Shown piece by piece: positions 11,246-22,979 of a DNA stretch of 64,000 nucleotides (positions within the stretch are counted from its first letter, which is position 1; the number at the start of each line of letters is the position of its first letter). Source of the DNA: Drosophila miranda (taxonomy: Eukaryota > Arthropoda > Insecta > Diptera > Drosophilidae); the NCBI RefSeq assembly GCF_003369915.1, contig NW_022881647.1, forward strand, positions 992,001-1,056,000. Direction: 5' to 3'. The notes under the pieces are model-generated. The model saw only the letters and a list, made by a program, of their open reading frames with translations. It was not told the origin of the DNA and ran no database searches. A program made the position numbers and the translations under genes.

Positions 11246-12635
11246 GGTATATCTGAGCAAATCACACGGACTCTGCGAAGCTATTTTACGGACCGCGTCC
11301 TGATCTACGACACGGAAGAAGGAGCAGAACATCACCAAATCACCGGAGGCGTCCCACAGGGCTCGGTCCTAGGGCCGATACTGTGGAACGTGATGTATGA
11401 CGATATCCTGCGGCTTACATTACCGGAAGGGTGCACCCTGGTGGGCTTCGCCGACGACATAGCACTGGTGACAGTGTCGAAACACGTAAGAGACGTAGAG
11501 GAGAAAACCAACGTAGCAGTCGGGATGATAGTGGCCTGGCTCGCAGCCAACGGGCTAGCATTGGCGGAGAAGAAGACGGAGGCTGTGCTAATGAGCAGCA
11601 GAAAAAAGGTCGAGCAGGCATGCGTGAGAGTCGGTAGCACGATCATCAGGACCAAGCCTGCGCTAAAGTACCTAGGGTAATGATGACCAGAGGCTGAACT
11701 TCAAGGCCCACCTGGAATACGCCAGCGCAAAGGCGACTGCAGCAACGGCGGGCATAAGCAGGATGATGGCCAATACAGGGGACCACGGCAGCGTAGCAGG
11801 CAGCTCATCGCTGGGGTGGTCACCTCCATAATCTTATATGGATCAGCAGTGTGGGCACCAGCAATGATGGTTTCCACATACAGCAGAGACTGCAGAAGCG
11901 CATACCGACGCTGTGCCCTGAGGTTACATGCTGCTTCCGGACGGTGTCTGAAGACGCCGCACTTATTGTGGCAGCATGGTCCCACTGGATCTCCTGGCAG
12001 CTGAGCGGCAGAGCGGAGTGGAGGTAGCCAGCGAGCGGCGAGAGCGCACTATAGCCCAGTGGCAACGGCGCTGGGACCAAGCGGCAAAAGGGAGGTGGAC
12101 CAGACGTCTCCTTCCCCAGCTTAGCCCATGGCTGCGAAGAAGGCACGGCCAAATGGACCATTATTTGGGTCAACTGCTGACGGGCATGGCTGCTTCAAGC
12201 AGTACCTGCATCGCTTTAGGCATGCTGAAGACCCGTATTGCAGCTGCTGCGGGCCTGGAGTCGACGAGGATGCCAGAGCACGTCTTATTTGTATGCCCCC
12301 GCTTCTCGCAAGAACGAACGAGGCTAGGGAGACGCTTGCAGAAGTGAGTGTGGACACCCTCACCGACCAGATGCTAGCCGATGAGCAATCTTGGAACGCG
12401 GTCGCCTACATGGCAGCAAGCGTGATCAAGGAGCTGCGCAGGCTGGAGCGAAGCCGGACAAACTAAGCCAGAAAGATGACCCCACAGCCCGCACCGCGAA
12501 GTAATGTTTAGCGGCAGTCCCGCGGGAGCGGACCCCCCCCCCCCACCCCCCCCCCCCCCCCCCCCCCCCCCCCAACCAAGCCATAATTGTTATTTTATAA
12601 TAAATATAAATTGTTTTCCCAATAAAAAAAAAAAA
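11246..12635 (+). mobile_element. 5'-truncated non-LTR retrotransposon (LINE), reverse transcriptase relic
   Basis: Inserted antisense to Patronin in intron 19. Reverse-transcriptase motifs are plain: GGVPQGSVLGPILW near 11350 and the catalytic box FADDIALV near 11450, then WLAANGLALAEKKTE. After about 11680 the frame is broken by shifts and stops. The 3' part has an in-frame Cys/His region near 12220-12310 (CSCCGPGVDEDA), like the C-terminal knuckle of many LINEs, a UTR with a long C run, and an A-rich end at 12622-12635. Only the 3' third of a LINE is present, as expected for 5' truncation. The style fits the R1/LOA group; TRIM, a LINE known from the D. miranda neo-Y, is a candidate name I could not test. 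Confidence 0.85.
12533..12573. repeat. Poly-C tract in LINE 3' UTR
   Basis: About 40 C with a single A interruption near 12545. Its length is likely unstable or misassembled. Confidence 0.9.
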
Positions 12636-13743
12636 ACGAGGGGAACGTTGTGAGTTGCTGCGGACACCGCAACTCTACGGTTATACCCGATACTAAGTCA
12701 GTATGGCTCTCCTCCGGCAGACGCCGCTAATATTAAACGACACGACAAAGAGTGCGTGCGAGAGAGACAGAAAATCAGTCTGAGCGTGACGTCGGGCGCT
12801 GCGTAGCCAGTGCAAATTGATTTGCTCCTTTTGGCTATTATCTGATCTGGTCCAGATTCAGCAATCTGATAGATATGGTCGTTATCTATGATTCTGCGTT
12901 TTTATTTTTCACAAATGTGCAATATTGTGAATGCAACAGATTTTCGTCCTTTGTGGGGGCGGAAGGGGTGGGGCGAAAATTCTGAGATATACGTTTTATA
13001 GTGAGATCTAACAGAAGTGCGGATACCAAATTTTGGTTACTCTAGCCTTAATAGTCTCTGAGATTTGTGGATGCCCCAGATTTTCGTCCTTTGCGGGGGC
13101 GGAAGGGGGTGTGGCGAAATTTGGACACGAAACGGTCAAGGTCCGATATCACAGGAGTGTGGATACAAATTTGGTTGCTTTGGGTTTTATAGGTTCTGAG
13201 ATCCTTGAACTCATATTTTGCAATTGGCAAAACCGACCATGAAAACCTGTGTGTTAGAGAGAGACAGAGCGAGAAAGAATGAAATTGTTTTCTTGATTCT
13301 GGCTATAATAATTATACGATCTGGTTGAGATCTTACATTCTAAAACATTACAGTCATCCTCTACGATTCTGCGTTTTTCGTTTTATCGTATCTTTAAAAA
13401 TGTGGATGCCACAGATTTTCGTCCTTTGTGGGGCGGAAGTGGGCGGCGCGAAGTTTTGAAATATTTTTGTAGCAGTGACATATCACAGAAGTCTGGATCC
13501 AAAACATCGTTGCTCTAGCTCTTATAGTCTTTGAGCACTAGGCGCTGAAGGGGACGGACAGACGGACGGACGGACAGACGGACAGACAGACATGGCTCAA
13601 TCGACTCGGCTATTGATGCTGATCAAGAATATATATATGTACTTTATGGGGGTCGGAAAACGATTCCTTCTGGACGTTACACACATCCACTTTTACCACA
13701 AAATCTAATATACCCCAATACTCATTTTGAGTATCGGGTATAA
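12636..13743 (-). mobile_element. DINE-1/Helitron-type element, copy 1 (full length, 1.1 kb)
   Basis: Reads antisense. The 3' terminus (ACGAGGGGAACGTTGTG) with hairpin GAGTTG-CTG-CGG-ACA-CCG-CAACTC is at the low coordinate. The 5' terminus with the inverted motif CTCATTTTGAGTATCGGGTA is at the high coordinate. Between them are (GTCY)n near 13558-13590 and three copies of a GGACGAAAATCTG-type motif. No transposase, so non-autonomous. It abuts the LINE poly(A). Confidence 0.9.
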
Positions 13744-14338
13744 AAAACATTACGCAAGACACTTTGTTCGTTCACTCGCGACAAGATGCTCAGTGAAAAA
13801 CAGGAACAAAAGAGAAGTGCAAAAAATCGGTCTTTGCTTGAGCGAAGAGCGAGTTGAGCAAAAACAGATTTGATCGGGTCTTTTCTCAATGTGTCCGTCA
13901 ATGAGAGGTTTTTATCAGACACGCCGAAAGTGTCAACAGTTATTTTGCGAGCTATGGTCGCAGTGAAAAAACTATGCAAATGAAACCAGAAATATAATCA
14001 AATCAAATCAATTATAATGAAAGATAACTTTAAAAATCTCACACAGACAAACATAGAATAAATACCAACGGGAAAATGTTTAAGGATTACTTATGCAAAG
14101 ATCGCACCACCAAAGAAAAGATCCAAAGTACAGGTTAAACCAAAAAAGGAAAGGAAACCACTAGAAGAATACTCAAAATGAATAGAGGATAAGAAGCATA
14201 CAGATAGATTGATACAGATACGTAATGGGATAGGATAGGATTGGATGAGAGTTAGAGTATACAGTATACAGTATATGGTATAGGAGGAAAGAAAGCAGCT
14301 TGATTTCAGTTGTACTGTAGCTGTGGAACGCTTCTTAC
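13744..14338 (-). other. Patronin intron 19, upstream part
   Basis: Intronic DNA between DINE-1 copy 1 and the Patronin exon ending at 14339. No gene seen. Confidence 0.55.
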
Positions 14339-14446
14339 CGCACAGATTCATTAGCGAATTGGACTTTTGGCCCCGGAAATTAAGTGTGCTCCCCTTAGCG
14401 ACGGAGATACGCGACAGAGTGCGGCCCCGCTCGACGGCTGCTGGCT
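14339..14446 (-). CDS. Patronin: Patronin linker exon, locally intact
   Basis: Between CTTGCAG and GTAAGA. Reads ERGRTLSRISVAKGSTLNFR then KSNSLMNLC without a break. It sits downstream of frameshifts, so it is not reached in frame. Confidence 0.85.
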
Positions 14447-14992
14447 CTGCAAGTAGGTCAGGTCCGACAGGGATATGCCGAGTGGTGCATCATTATACAG
14501 TTTCAACAAAAATATATGTAGATCTCCTTCGCAATGGATGGACACAAAATGAGGTACAGGCAAAAATATCGTAAATCAAACTTAAGGCGCCTCGACCCAC
14601 CCAAAACCATAAAAATCAAAGGTATCATAAATTCTCAGGCCCAACTAAGGTGTAGTGTAAATTGTAGTGTAATGCACACGCGGCCCCGTGTGCATTCGGT
14701 AGCATCCTGGCATTAGTTGGCATTTTGGCATTGCATTTTATTAGTTGAGTTGTGGATGCAGTTACTCATAAGCTGGAGGAAGTGTGTGGAATCGATAAGT
14801 CAGTAGGAACCAATAAATTATAATCGAATTAATCAAAGGCTAAACCAAATGTATGCACGCGACGGGCATTCATTTGTCGTTGTTATTGTGTTTTGCGTGT
14901 TTAAATACGATATTTGAGGAAATCAAAAGAATAAAAATTAAAACGAACGAGAGAACTACCGTAATTAGGTGTGTGTTATACCCATCACCAAC

Positions 14993-15065
14993 CTCTGGAA
15001 GTTTTATAGGATCCCCGTCGCCCAATCGGAGTGGAACTTGTACTGGGATAATCATCGGGTGGACT
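14993..15065 (-). pseudogene. Patronin: Patronin linker exon with 1-bp insertion
   Basis: Acceptor AAACAG. The recognisable peptide DDYPSTSSTPIGRRGSYKTS is out of phase with the exon start by one extra base near 15060. Donor GTTGGT. Confidence 0.8.
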
Positions 15066-15160
15066 CTGTTTGAACGAGATTAGTGGTTATTATACCTTAT
15101 CAAGATATATATCATAGTTAATTCTAGTTTGAATGCGTGCACATTAAAATTATTAAAAAA

Positions 15161-15554
15161 CGAGGGGGAACGTTGTGAGTTGCTGCGGACACCGCAACTC
15201 TACGGTTATACCCGATACTAAGTCAGTATAACTCTCCTCCGGCAGACGCCGCTAATATTAAACGACACGACAAAGAGTGCGTGCGAGAGAGACAGAAAAT
15301 CAGTCTGAGCGTCACGTCGGGCGCTGCCGTAAGCCACTGCAAATTGTTTTGTTCCTATTGGCTATAAAAATGATCTGATCTGATCCAGATTCAGCAATCT
15401 GATAGATATGGTCATTATCAATCGACTCGGCTATTGATGCTGATCAAGAATATATATACTTTATGGCGTCGAAACGATTCCTTCTGGACGTTACACACAT
15501 CCGCTTTTACCACAAATCTAATATACCCCAATACTCATTTGAGTATCGGGTATA
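15161..15554 (-). mobile_element. DINE-1 copy 2, internally deleted (394 bp)
   Basis: Both ends are present but the middle is gone. At about 15420 GGTCATTATC joins directly to AATCGACTCGG, removing the (GTCY)n region and all three internal repeat motifs. The two breakpoints share only TC, so the deletion is of end-joining type. It lies in Patronin intron 17. Confidence 0.9.
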
Positions 15555-15701
15555 AAAAAAAAAAGAAAACAGAATGGAACGCCCTTCTACCATTAAATAT
15601 AAATCTGATAATAATACATGCTTAGTTTTTAAAACTAGGAATCACAATGAAAAATGATAGGATACAATGCGATAAAGAGGTACAAGTAACATACAAATTA
15701 C

Positions 15702-15778
15702 CTTTCACTGTGAAGGAGTCTTGCGAGGCCCCTGTAATAATCTCTTTTCATTGAATTTGAGCTTAGTTGACCGGTAGC
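15702..15778 (-). pseudogene. Patronin: Patronin linker exon with two 1-bp insertions
   Basis: Acceptor GCTTAG, donor GTAATT. The SSNSMKRDYYRG and QDSFTVK peptides are visible. An extra C near 15772 (GCTACCGG) and another near 15727 (GGGCCTCG) shift the frame twice in 77 bp. Confidence 0.8.
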
Positions 15779-16005
15779 CTAAGCAAATTCGAAACGAAAA
15801 CAAAGTTCAACAAATTAGCAAAGGGCAAACAAGGATAATAACATAATCACAGCTAAACAGGGCGGTTGACACAAAATAAAATCAAGAGAAAACTGAAATC
15901 GTGTGATCTGGAGGAGGAAGAGAGGGTTCGACAGCCGAACACCAGCCACAGAACTTGGTACTTGGAGTGCAAGTGCTGCTTCCGTTTCAGCAGCCTTCTG
16001 CTCAC

Positions 16006-16204
16006 CGGTTAGATTCGAGCTGGAGCCCTTCTTGCCCCGACTAGAGATGCTCGAAGCCTCACTGATGTCCACACTGGCATCGTCCACATGAATGGTCTTG
16101 GGCCTGGGACGTGTCGTGCGCTGCTGCCGGAAGTCGCGGGTTCGTTGCACTAGATGACTGGGTTGCAGTTTCACATGCAGATCGGGCCGATCCAGGGTTT
16201 TACC
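16006..16204 (-). CDS. Patronin: Patronin exon: conserved linker, locally intact
   Basis: Reads KTLDRPDLHVKLQPS, then QQRTTRPRPKTIHVDDASVD, then EASSISSRGKKGSSSNLTG, with donor GTGAGC after 16006. The frame is open within the exon. Confidence 0.85.
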
Positions 16205-16261
16205 CTTTTCAAAAGAAGAAAGCAATGATTTGCTGGCCAACTATATTCCGTAGTAGCTTAC

Positions 16262-16498
16262 CTCTCGTTCGGCCTCTTCGATGGCTTTCTTGAGTCTATT
16301 GCTGTTCCAATATGGCCGCTCGTCGCGCCATTTGATCCTCCTTCTTGCGTGCGCGCTCCTCCTCCTTCTCCCGCTCCTTTTCCCGCTTCTGCGAGGCCTC
16401 GATCTCCTTGCGTGCCTGGCCTCCTCCTGCTGCTGACGCCGCTGCAGGGACAGCAGGCATGACCTTCTCTTTCTTCGCTCCATTTCATCCACAGACTC
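16262..16498 (-). pseudogene. Patronin: Patronin coiled-coil exon, frameshifted
   Basis: Starts SVDEMERR after CACGCAG and ends KKAIEEAERE before GTAAGC. The charged helix between them, rich in E, K and R, can only be read by switching frames, because 1-bp changes turn its centre into an Arg-rich nonsense frame. This is a CAMSAP coiled coil. Confidence 0.85.
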
Positions 16499-16566
16499 CT
16501 GCGTGGAAGGAAGAATACAGAATATTATAAGACCCCACTTCTACATGGATTGCAGTGTACTCTTAC

Positions 16567-18279
16567 CGGATCTAGGTTGGTGGCGTCGCTCCAACCACCA
16601 GCGCCTTGTTCTTGGCCGCCTCGGCACTGTTGTTGCTCTGCTGGATTCGCGTGGGTGACATGGGCTGCTGCTGCATGGGCTGTGGGTGTGGCTCGTGGCC
16701 AAATGGATCCGAGCCCGATACGGCCAGATGGCGTAGTTGGATGGGCGCCTCGTCCGTGTACTTGTTGTAGTGGCGTTGCCGGGCGATTTGACACTGTTGG
16801 AGTGGTTGAGGCCGTGGATGCTGTGCCTGTTGGCCCTGCTGACTTGTGCCATCCTCGCTGCCGTTGTTGTTATTGTTGTTGTGCAGTGACTTAGGACTCC
16901 CGTTTGAGCAGAGTCTGGTGGTCCACGCTGTCCCTGTCCCTGTCCCGGCTGCTGCTGTCGCCCAACGGAAGGCCTCCTTCTTGGGCGAGCGCTTGGCGCG
17001 CAGCGGCGGCTTGGGCCGCTTGGGCTGGTCGTCGTCGAAGGAGATGTAGAAGCCCTTCTCAGCCGGCTGATCCTCGCTGTCGCGCGGTCCTGGAAACTGT
17101 TGGCCTGAATGGAGGGGCGCGAGGGCGAGGTATGCGGTAGGTGAGATTGCCGCTGTGATGTTCAGCTTGTTGGAAATCATCTCGCCGCTGTCGTAGTCCT
17201 CCGAGCTACTGCCCCTTCCGCCTTGCAGACGCTGCTGCTGCTGCTGCAGTTGCATTTGCTGCTGGTGATGTTGCTGTTGCTGCTGAAGCACAAAGTCCGA
17301 GATGCGTGTGGCCTGCATGGACTCGATTGATATTGCGCTCCACCTCGTTCCACAATCCTCCTCGTCGCCAATGAAGCAAATGCTCTGCGGTGCCATCATG
17401 TCCTCCTGCTGCATGGCCATACTCATGGTCTGCGGCTGGTGCTGGGACTTGGGCGAGCGATTGTCGCGCAGATTGGTCAGTGACTGCTGTCTCTGCACCC
17501 CGTTGGCCCCCCCACCCAACTGGCGCTGCGAGTGTTGCGGCGAGGCCTGCACCTGGAACAGATGCTGGAGTTCGCCGCCGCCGCCACCTCCAGCACCTCC
17601 TCCACCGTTCTGGGGCAGCATAAAGCTGCCCTGCGCCACTCCTCCCGCGCTGGAGGGAGGCCTGTTCATCCAGGGCTGCTGGGCCTTCTTCTGCTGCTGG
17701 TGGTGCTGTTTGCTGCTGCTGCTGTGACTGCCACGCCATTCACATCCACCAATCGGCTGCTGTATCTGTTGCTGCTGCTCGTAGGTGGCGGCTGCTGCTG
17801 AGTGCGCCCAGGTGCGGCGCTGGGGATGGACCTGTGGCTGTGGCTGTGCCTGTGGCGAAGACTCATGCAGTAGAAGTGGTTCGTGGGCTGGCCATAGTCA
17901 TCGAAGACCACACTGCTCCTGTACTGCGGAGGAGCAGCCGACCCGTAGTGCGGCGAGTGATTGTTGTAGGGCGCTCCGTTGTCGCTGTAGATGCTCTGCG
18001 GCTGGTAGTGGGAGGGCTGCGGCGGCGACATGTACTGGCCGTGCTCATTCACGAACTGCATCGCTGGGCATGGCCATGGCTGCTGCTGCTGGTGTTGCTG
18101 CTGATGTTGTTGCTGATGGTAGGATCGCGGCTGGGCGGACAGGAGCTGTACGCACTGACTCGGGCATTGTAGGCCTGCGGAAGATGCGGCGATGAGCCAA
18201 AGCTTTGCTGCATGGGTCTCTGCTGCTGCTGGTAGTGGTGGTCAGACAGATTCTGCTGCGACCCATACGTCTGTTGCTG
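16567..18279 (-). pseudogene. Patronin: Patronin large central exon, multiple frameshifts
   Basis: A 1.7-kb exon with low-complexity Gln, Gly and Asn tracts. Landmarks are QTYGSQQNLSDHH, VNEHGQYMSPPQPSHY, DDYGQPTNHFY, MNRPPSSAG, GELQHLFQVQASPQH, SSSEDYDSGEMISNKLNIT, GFYISFDDDQPKRPKPPLRA and EAAKNKALVVG. They fall in different frames, with shifts near 18060, 17870, 17690, 17350-17330, 17130, 16960-16900 and 16600. The longest unbroken piece is 16572-17669. Donor GTAAGA follows 16567. Confidence 0.88.
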
Positions 18280-18484
18280 CTGGATGATGCGGTTAGTGGG
18301 TGGGGTGCAAGCGTAGTGGAAGCGCATCCGGAACGAGAACAGAGAAACAAAATGGGTTAATCTATAGCAGCAGAGGGTTGTTTGCAGGGGAGGCTGCTGC
18401 TCTCCGCCCCCTAGTTAATGGGCGATGCAACGACGGGAGGCGGGATGTGTGTGGCTGTATAGATGGATGGATGGATCCTTTACC

Positions 18485-18655
18485 TGGTTCAGCATATTGG
18501 CTATTTGCTGGGCCTGCAGGAGCTGCTGCGCCTGCAGGTGCTGGGCCTGCATCTGGCTCTGCTGCGTGGCCAGGCGGTGGATATCCTGCTGGATATCCTG
18601 CAGATTCATGTTCATGATGCGATGCTTTGCTGCACGTTCCACATCCATTCCGCGA
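18485..18655 (-). CDS. Patronin: Patronin Gln-rich coiled-coil exon
   Basis: Reads MNLQDIQQDIHRLATQQSQM then AQQLLQAQQIANMLNQ and ends at donor GTAAAG. Open within itself. The 5' edge is approximate. Confidence 0.75.
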
Positions 18656-18926
18656 GCGTTTGTTAATTGTTCAGTGTGGTTCAGTGGTGCGTGTTAAGTG
18701 TAAGGCGTTGTGGGCGTGGGCATGTGAGTGTATGCGTGTGAGTATGTTGGAATGTTGAAGCAGACACACAGATACACAGAGAATGGCGGAAAGTGGCGGA
18801 AAAGAGAGACACACAGGCGTTAGACATTAATATTTCTGGTTGCACGGGTAGCACGAGTTAGGAGACGTTGAGATGGGGACAGGGGGGGGAATGGTTATGG
18901 CCGCATTTTGTGATTACCTCACCCAC

Positions 18927-19028
18927 CTGGTACTTGTCCAAGTCAACGCGATCCATGTCCGGCGTGCGCTTCGATTCATTGCTCATGGTTTCCCACTTCA
19001 TAACCTCCGGACAAGATTCCAGATCCTC
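18927..19028 (-). CDS. Patronin: Patronin exon, locally intact
   Basis: Acceptor GATTAG. Reads EDLESCPEVMKWETMSNES then RTPDMDRVDLDKYQ, with donor GTGGGT. Confidence 0.85.
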
Positions 19029-19083
19029 CTAATCAGAATTCACAGATATTAATATTGAGTAAGCAATCGAGTCGAGGCCTACC

Positions 19084-19444
19084 TTCTCCTGGTGCCTGAG
19101 CAGGGCCATTTCGATCTTCCGCTTGTCCTGCTCGATGCGACGACGCTTCTCCTCCAGCTTCATGCGTATGGTGGACAGCTTTGGTGGCGTTCTCCAGCGA
19201 GTGCATGTCCTCATCGCCCACGTCCAGCTGCAGGCTGCGGGGCTCGCTGGCATGCTGATGGTGGAGGACTTGCGCACTGGGGTGGTCTCCGGATCGTAGG
19301 CACTGGAGCGGGGCATCGTTGTAGGTGTCCGCCACGCTGTGGCTGTAGTCTTTGTCGCTGGAATGTTGCTTGTTCCGTGCCTGTGGCAAGGGGCTGCTCG
19401 CATTCGATAGATTGTGAGCCGACACCGTGGGCACATTGTCGACA
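19084..19444 (-). pseudogene. Patronin: Patronin exon 11: first frameshifts of the gene
   Basis: Begins SVDNVPTVSAHNLSNASS in the frame carried over from exons 1-10. Extra base near 19311, loss near 19234 and extra base near 19180 move the reading through three frames: SSAYDPETTPVRKSST, then LQLDVGDEDMHSLENATK, then LSTIRMKLEEKRRRIEQDKR, a CAMSAP coiled coil. Translation leaves frame near 19311 and stops before the coiled coil can be made. Confidence 0.88.
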
Positions 19445-19511
19445 CTGTCAAAAGCGAGAGGGCTATGCTACAGAGGCTGCTGCCTGTAAATATTTATGCT
19501 GGTAGCCTTAC

Positions 19512-21051
19512 CTCGCCTGCCGACGCATTGAATACTTCTCCGTCTCGCGGTCCTGCTTCTCCGAGCCCGAATCCGTGTCGTAGCCAAGCTGCAGCGTGCC
19601 CCGGGCATCGGCAATGGAGGAGCGCACGGCCACAGCGGGTTCAGCTGAAACGGAATCAATCTCGTTCAATCAATGGAATTCTCGGGGAACACTCCTCTCA
19701 GTTTCACACACCTATGCTGGTGTTGGACAACTTCCGCTCCCTGTCCCTGTCTCGGTCCCGTTCGCGATCGCGATCGAATCTGCCTCCCAGCGTGTTCAGC
19801 TGATCCTGGGAGCCGCCAAAGTTCTCGATGGTCAGCTGGGAGTCCTCGCTGGAGGAGTTCCTGCGCGAGCGACGCCCTGAAACGGCATTTAAAAAGAGCA
19901 TTAGTTTGCTTCCAGCAGATCGCTCTCAACGCTGATGGACATAGGAAGGGGACAGACAGGGGGGCAACGTAAGCATAATGGATAACACAAACTAAATGGC
20001 ATTCTACTGGACTACGAAGAAGCACTATCGACAGACAGTTGCAACAGTTGTTGTGTGGCTCATACCTGCAAAGCTTGGCCGACGGCTTTGTTCCCAGTTA
20101 CTCGGTCGACCCGCAGCGACAAAATCGCCTTGAGAGCCAAAATTAAACAAATATAAATTCCAAATTAAATCAAAATGTGTAAAATCAACCAAAAATCAAT
20201 CAAGTTATCCAATGAACTCAAGTAAAATAAAGAATAAGGCTTTTATGTGGCACTAAAGAGAGATGGTGAGGCCAACAGGTCGTTGAGGATACTATAATGT
20301 TGCTTAGTTTGATTTGATTGTTTGATGAGTTCTAGGCCCCAGTACTCTCTAGTGGCCACATACAAGACATCCAAGTCTCGGGAAGAACGAAAAACAAGAG
20401 TCAAACAATAACTGAAGCGAACTGGAAGAAGCGGCAGGGGCAAGCAAACCTCTCTCATCCGCCTTGGACTCGACGTTGGTCTTTTCTTTAGCCTGACGCA
20501 AGCGAGCCGGAACCAAGGGCTCCTGCTGCTGCTGCTGTTGCTGCTGTAGCTGTTGCTGTAGCTGCGACTGCTGCTGCTGGTGGAACTGTTGCTGCTGGGG
20601 GTGGTGTTGCTGCTGCTGCGAGTGCATGGATGAGAGTGTGGTGATGCCACGCGACTTGTGCACGACGAAGACTGCACACATTCAAGATGAGTAGCGAGCG
20701 GGGCAGGCAGGCGTTGGCAGTGAGCATGTGTGGGTTTCGGTTTGGGGGGGGGGGGGGGGGGATGAAAAAGAACAAAATTAAAAATTTAAATTAGAATCTA
20801 AAACCAATAAATGCTTTCTGTATTCTGTATTTTTCTGAAGTGCATTTTAAACGTAAAATTAAATACAAACAATAATCTACTAAAAATAAAAATAATTCAA
20901 TAGAAATTACCTTCGCTTTGATTACCATCGAAATGATTCGAATTTGCTTGAACAACCGTCTCTTGGTGTTGTTCTTGTTGTTGCTGTTGGTGTTCGTTTG
21001 GCGGGGTGGATCTGCGATTTAAGCCGCCGCTGAATGAATTCGAATGCGGAA
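19512..21051 (-). CDS. Patronin: Patronin exons 7-10, intact
   Basis: Exons 21051-20911 (SNSFSGGLNRRSTPP), 20671-20450 (HKSRGITTLSSMHS, a Gln tract, then LVPARLRQAKEKTNVES), 19876-19712 (RRNSSSEDSQLTIENFGG, then an Arg/Asp repeat, then RKLSNTSI) and 19644-19512 (AVAVRSSIADARGTLQ, then KYSMRRQ). All have GT-AG ends and compatible phases. The linker is disordered and probably phosphorylated (Ser- and Arg-rich). Confidence 0.85.
20744..20761. repeat. Poly-G tract (18 G)
   Basis: Homopolymer in Patronin intron 7; third long C/G run in the window. Confidence 0.9.
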
Positions 21052-22979
21052 CTAAAAATACCCCAACAAAATGGAATACAAAAAAGAAAATAAGAAATAT
21101 ATAAAGCTTTCCGTTTAAGCAATGAGACACCAACAGGTAAATGAACTGAATATTTCCCATTGGTGGGTGGTTATTCAATAAGTTGGGGTTGCGTTTAGAA
21201 GCGGGCAAAAGCATACACATGGGTGAATTTCAGTCCGAGGATGGTATGAGAATATTATAAAGAACTCCCCCCACTCGAATGACCCCACACCAGGGCAGTC
21301 CAGCAACAACAGCAGCCCTTATCAATGATCCGTGTCATGCACACGACATGTATGTTGCTTTTTTTGCTCTTTTGCAGCATTCGCTGCGATGAAAGCAGCT
21401 CCCATTTTGGGTTTCTATCTACAGTTCAAAAAGTGTTGGGTATTTCTCGTCCCAGTATGGTTTGAAAGATGCTTCTGTCAGTCCAAGTGCTCAGTGAATA
21501 AAATATGTCTTAGTGCATATCCCCTATATGTTGATTGTTCAGATGAATTGTGCTCTCATTATAGACAAACTAATGAAGCTTCAGTTTCGGTGTGCAGCTG
21601 GTGTGACAAGACAATGAGGTGTACCTTAGATCTTAAGCTACATCTAAATGGTAGTTATATTAATTTCTGGTGGGGGAAAAACATTGACAAACGAGATCAA
21701 TGGAGGCAAACAAACAAACAAACGACGGACGAACAGAATGTGTGGGCAGCAGAACAAGCAAACAAACAACAAACAAATGGAAACAACACATTCATGAGAA
21801 ACCAGAGGGGGGTATAAACGGGTATAAGCAGGAAGTATTTGGAGTACACAGAAAATGCTCGCAAAAAAGTTTGATTGAAAATTTGAAGTAAACCTTGAAA
21901 TGGCGGCCGATTCGAGGGCGAGCCAACGGGCGGCTGGTCGAGATCGCTGCGGAGATCGGGTATGGGCCATAACGGGCTGCATTGTGAGGCCCCGTCGGTG
22001 GCAGATTCCGTGCTCATTGGCGCCCAAGGTGCGACGGGCGATGACATCTACGGTGTGGAGAGTGGCGTCGGGTGGAGCAGAGGGTGGAGATCGAGAAATA
22101 CATTGCATGTGGCACGTTGTTGCACGTTATACATAGTATGTGTGTGTGTGTTGTGAGTGTGTTTGTGAGTGTTGTGTGTGGTTAGGACCCAAGTTATCGG
22201 TAGATTGTTTTGCGGTTTACAAGTGGCAAGAGAGGAAGCGTTTTTTATTGTTGCACATAAACAAAGAAAAAGAGAATCAAGTACAGAAGATTGTTTGATT
22301 GTCATTAATGCTGTTCAATTTTGGATTGGCGATATTTTCGTATCCACAGCTGCCACTTTGGGGGTTTAATAAATGCCTTTCAGTGGCATGTGGAAAGTGG
22401 CAACCGTTGATATTTGACTACATTTTTGCATTGATTTCTAAATGGGGGGAGGCTGGTGGTGGGCAATGATGAGAATTATATAGTGTTATGATGTGATAAT
22501 TTCTGGGTGGATTGTTTTGTGGTTTCTAGAATTTCCATTGCGGCAGCGGATGATGAACCGCAGCGGAACCGCAGCAAGAGAGACTTTGCTGTAATTTGTT
22601 TGGTCTTGCAAATATATCTTTTCCTAACAGGTGGGTATCTGTGGTGGGATCTTGATTGTGGTTCAATCATTTGTAGCGGGAACTCTACGAGCTGTGAAGC
22701 ATTTCCTTCCTTCCTTCCTTCTGTTGACCAATTCGGGGCATAAACGAATAGCATAATCAATAGGTAAACGAAGACAAAACAAAAGGCAAACGAAGAGAGC
22801 GAAGGATACGTTCAGAAGAACAGACAAGAATGCATGCCCCGGACTGATACTGAGTTTAATATACATTTGGCAGGCCAATCTTTGGACGGGGGAGGATTCG
22901 GGTAGATGCGATGCGGTGCAGCGTTTTGGGTTTAGGGATAGATATATGCATGTAGATTGAGGGAGGCCTCTCCACTTAC
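21052..22979 (-). other. Patronin intron 6
   Basis: 1.9 kb of AT-rich intron with short AAC/CAAA-rich and GT-rich stretches (21710-21780, 22139-22180). No gene seen on either strand. Confidence 0.6.

Noticed and set aside
16550..18195. Many long plus-strand frames opposite Patronin
   Set aside because: They are shadows of GC-rich, CAG-repeat coding DNA on the minus strand and encode Leu/Ala/Cys runs.
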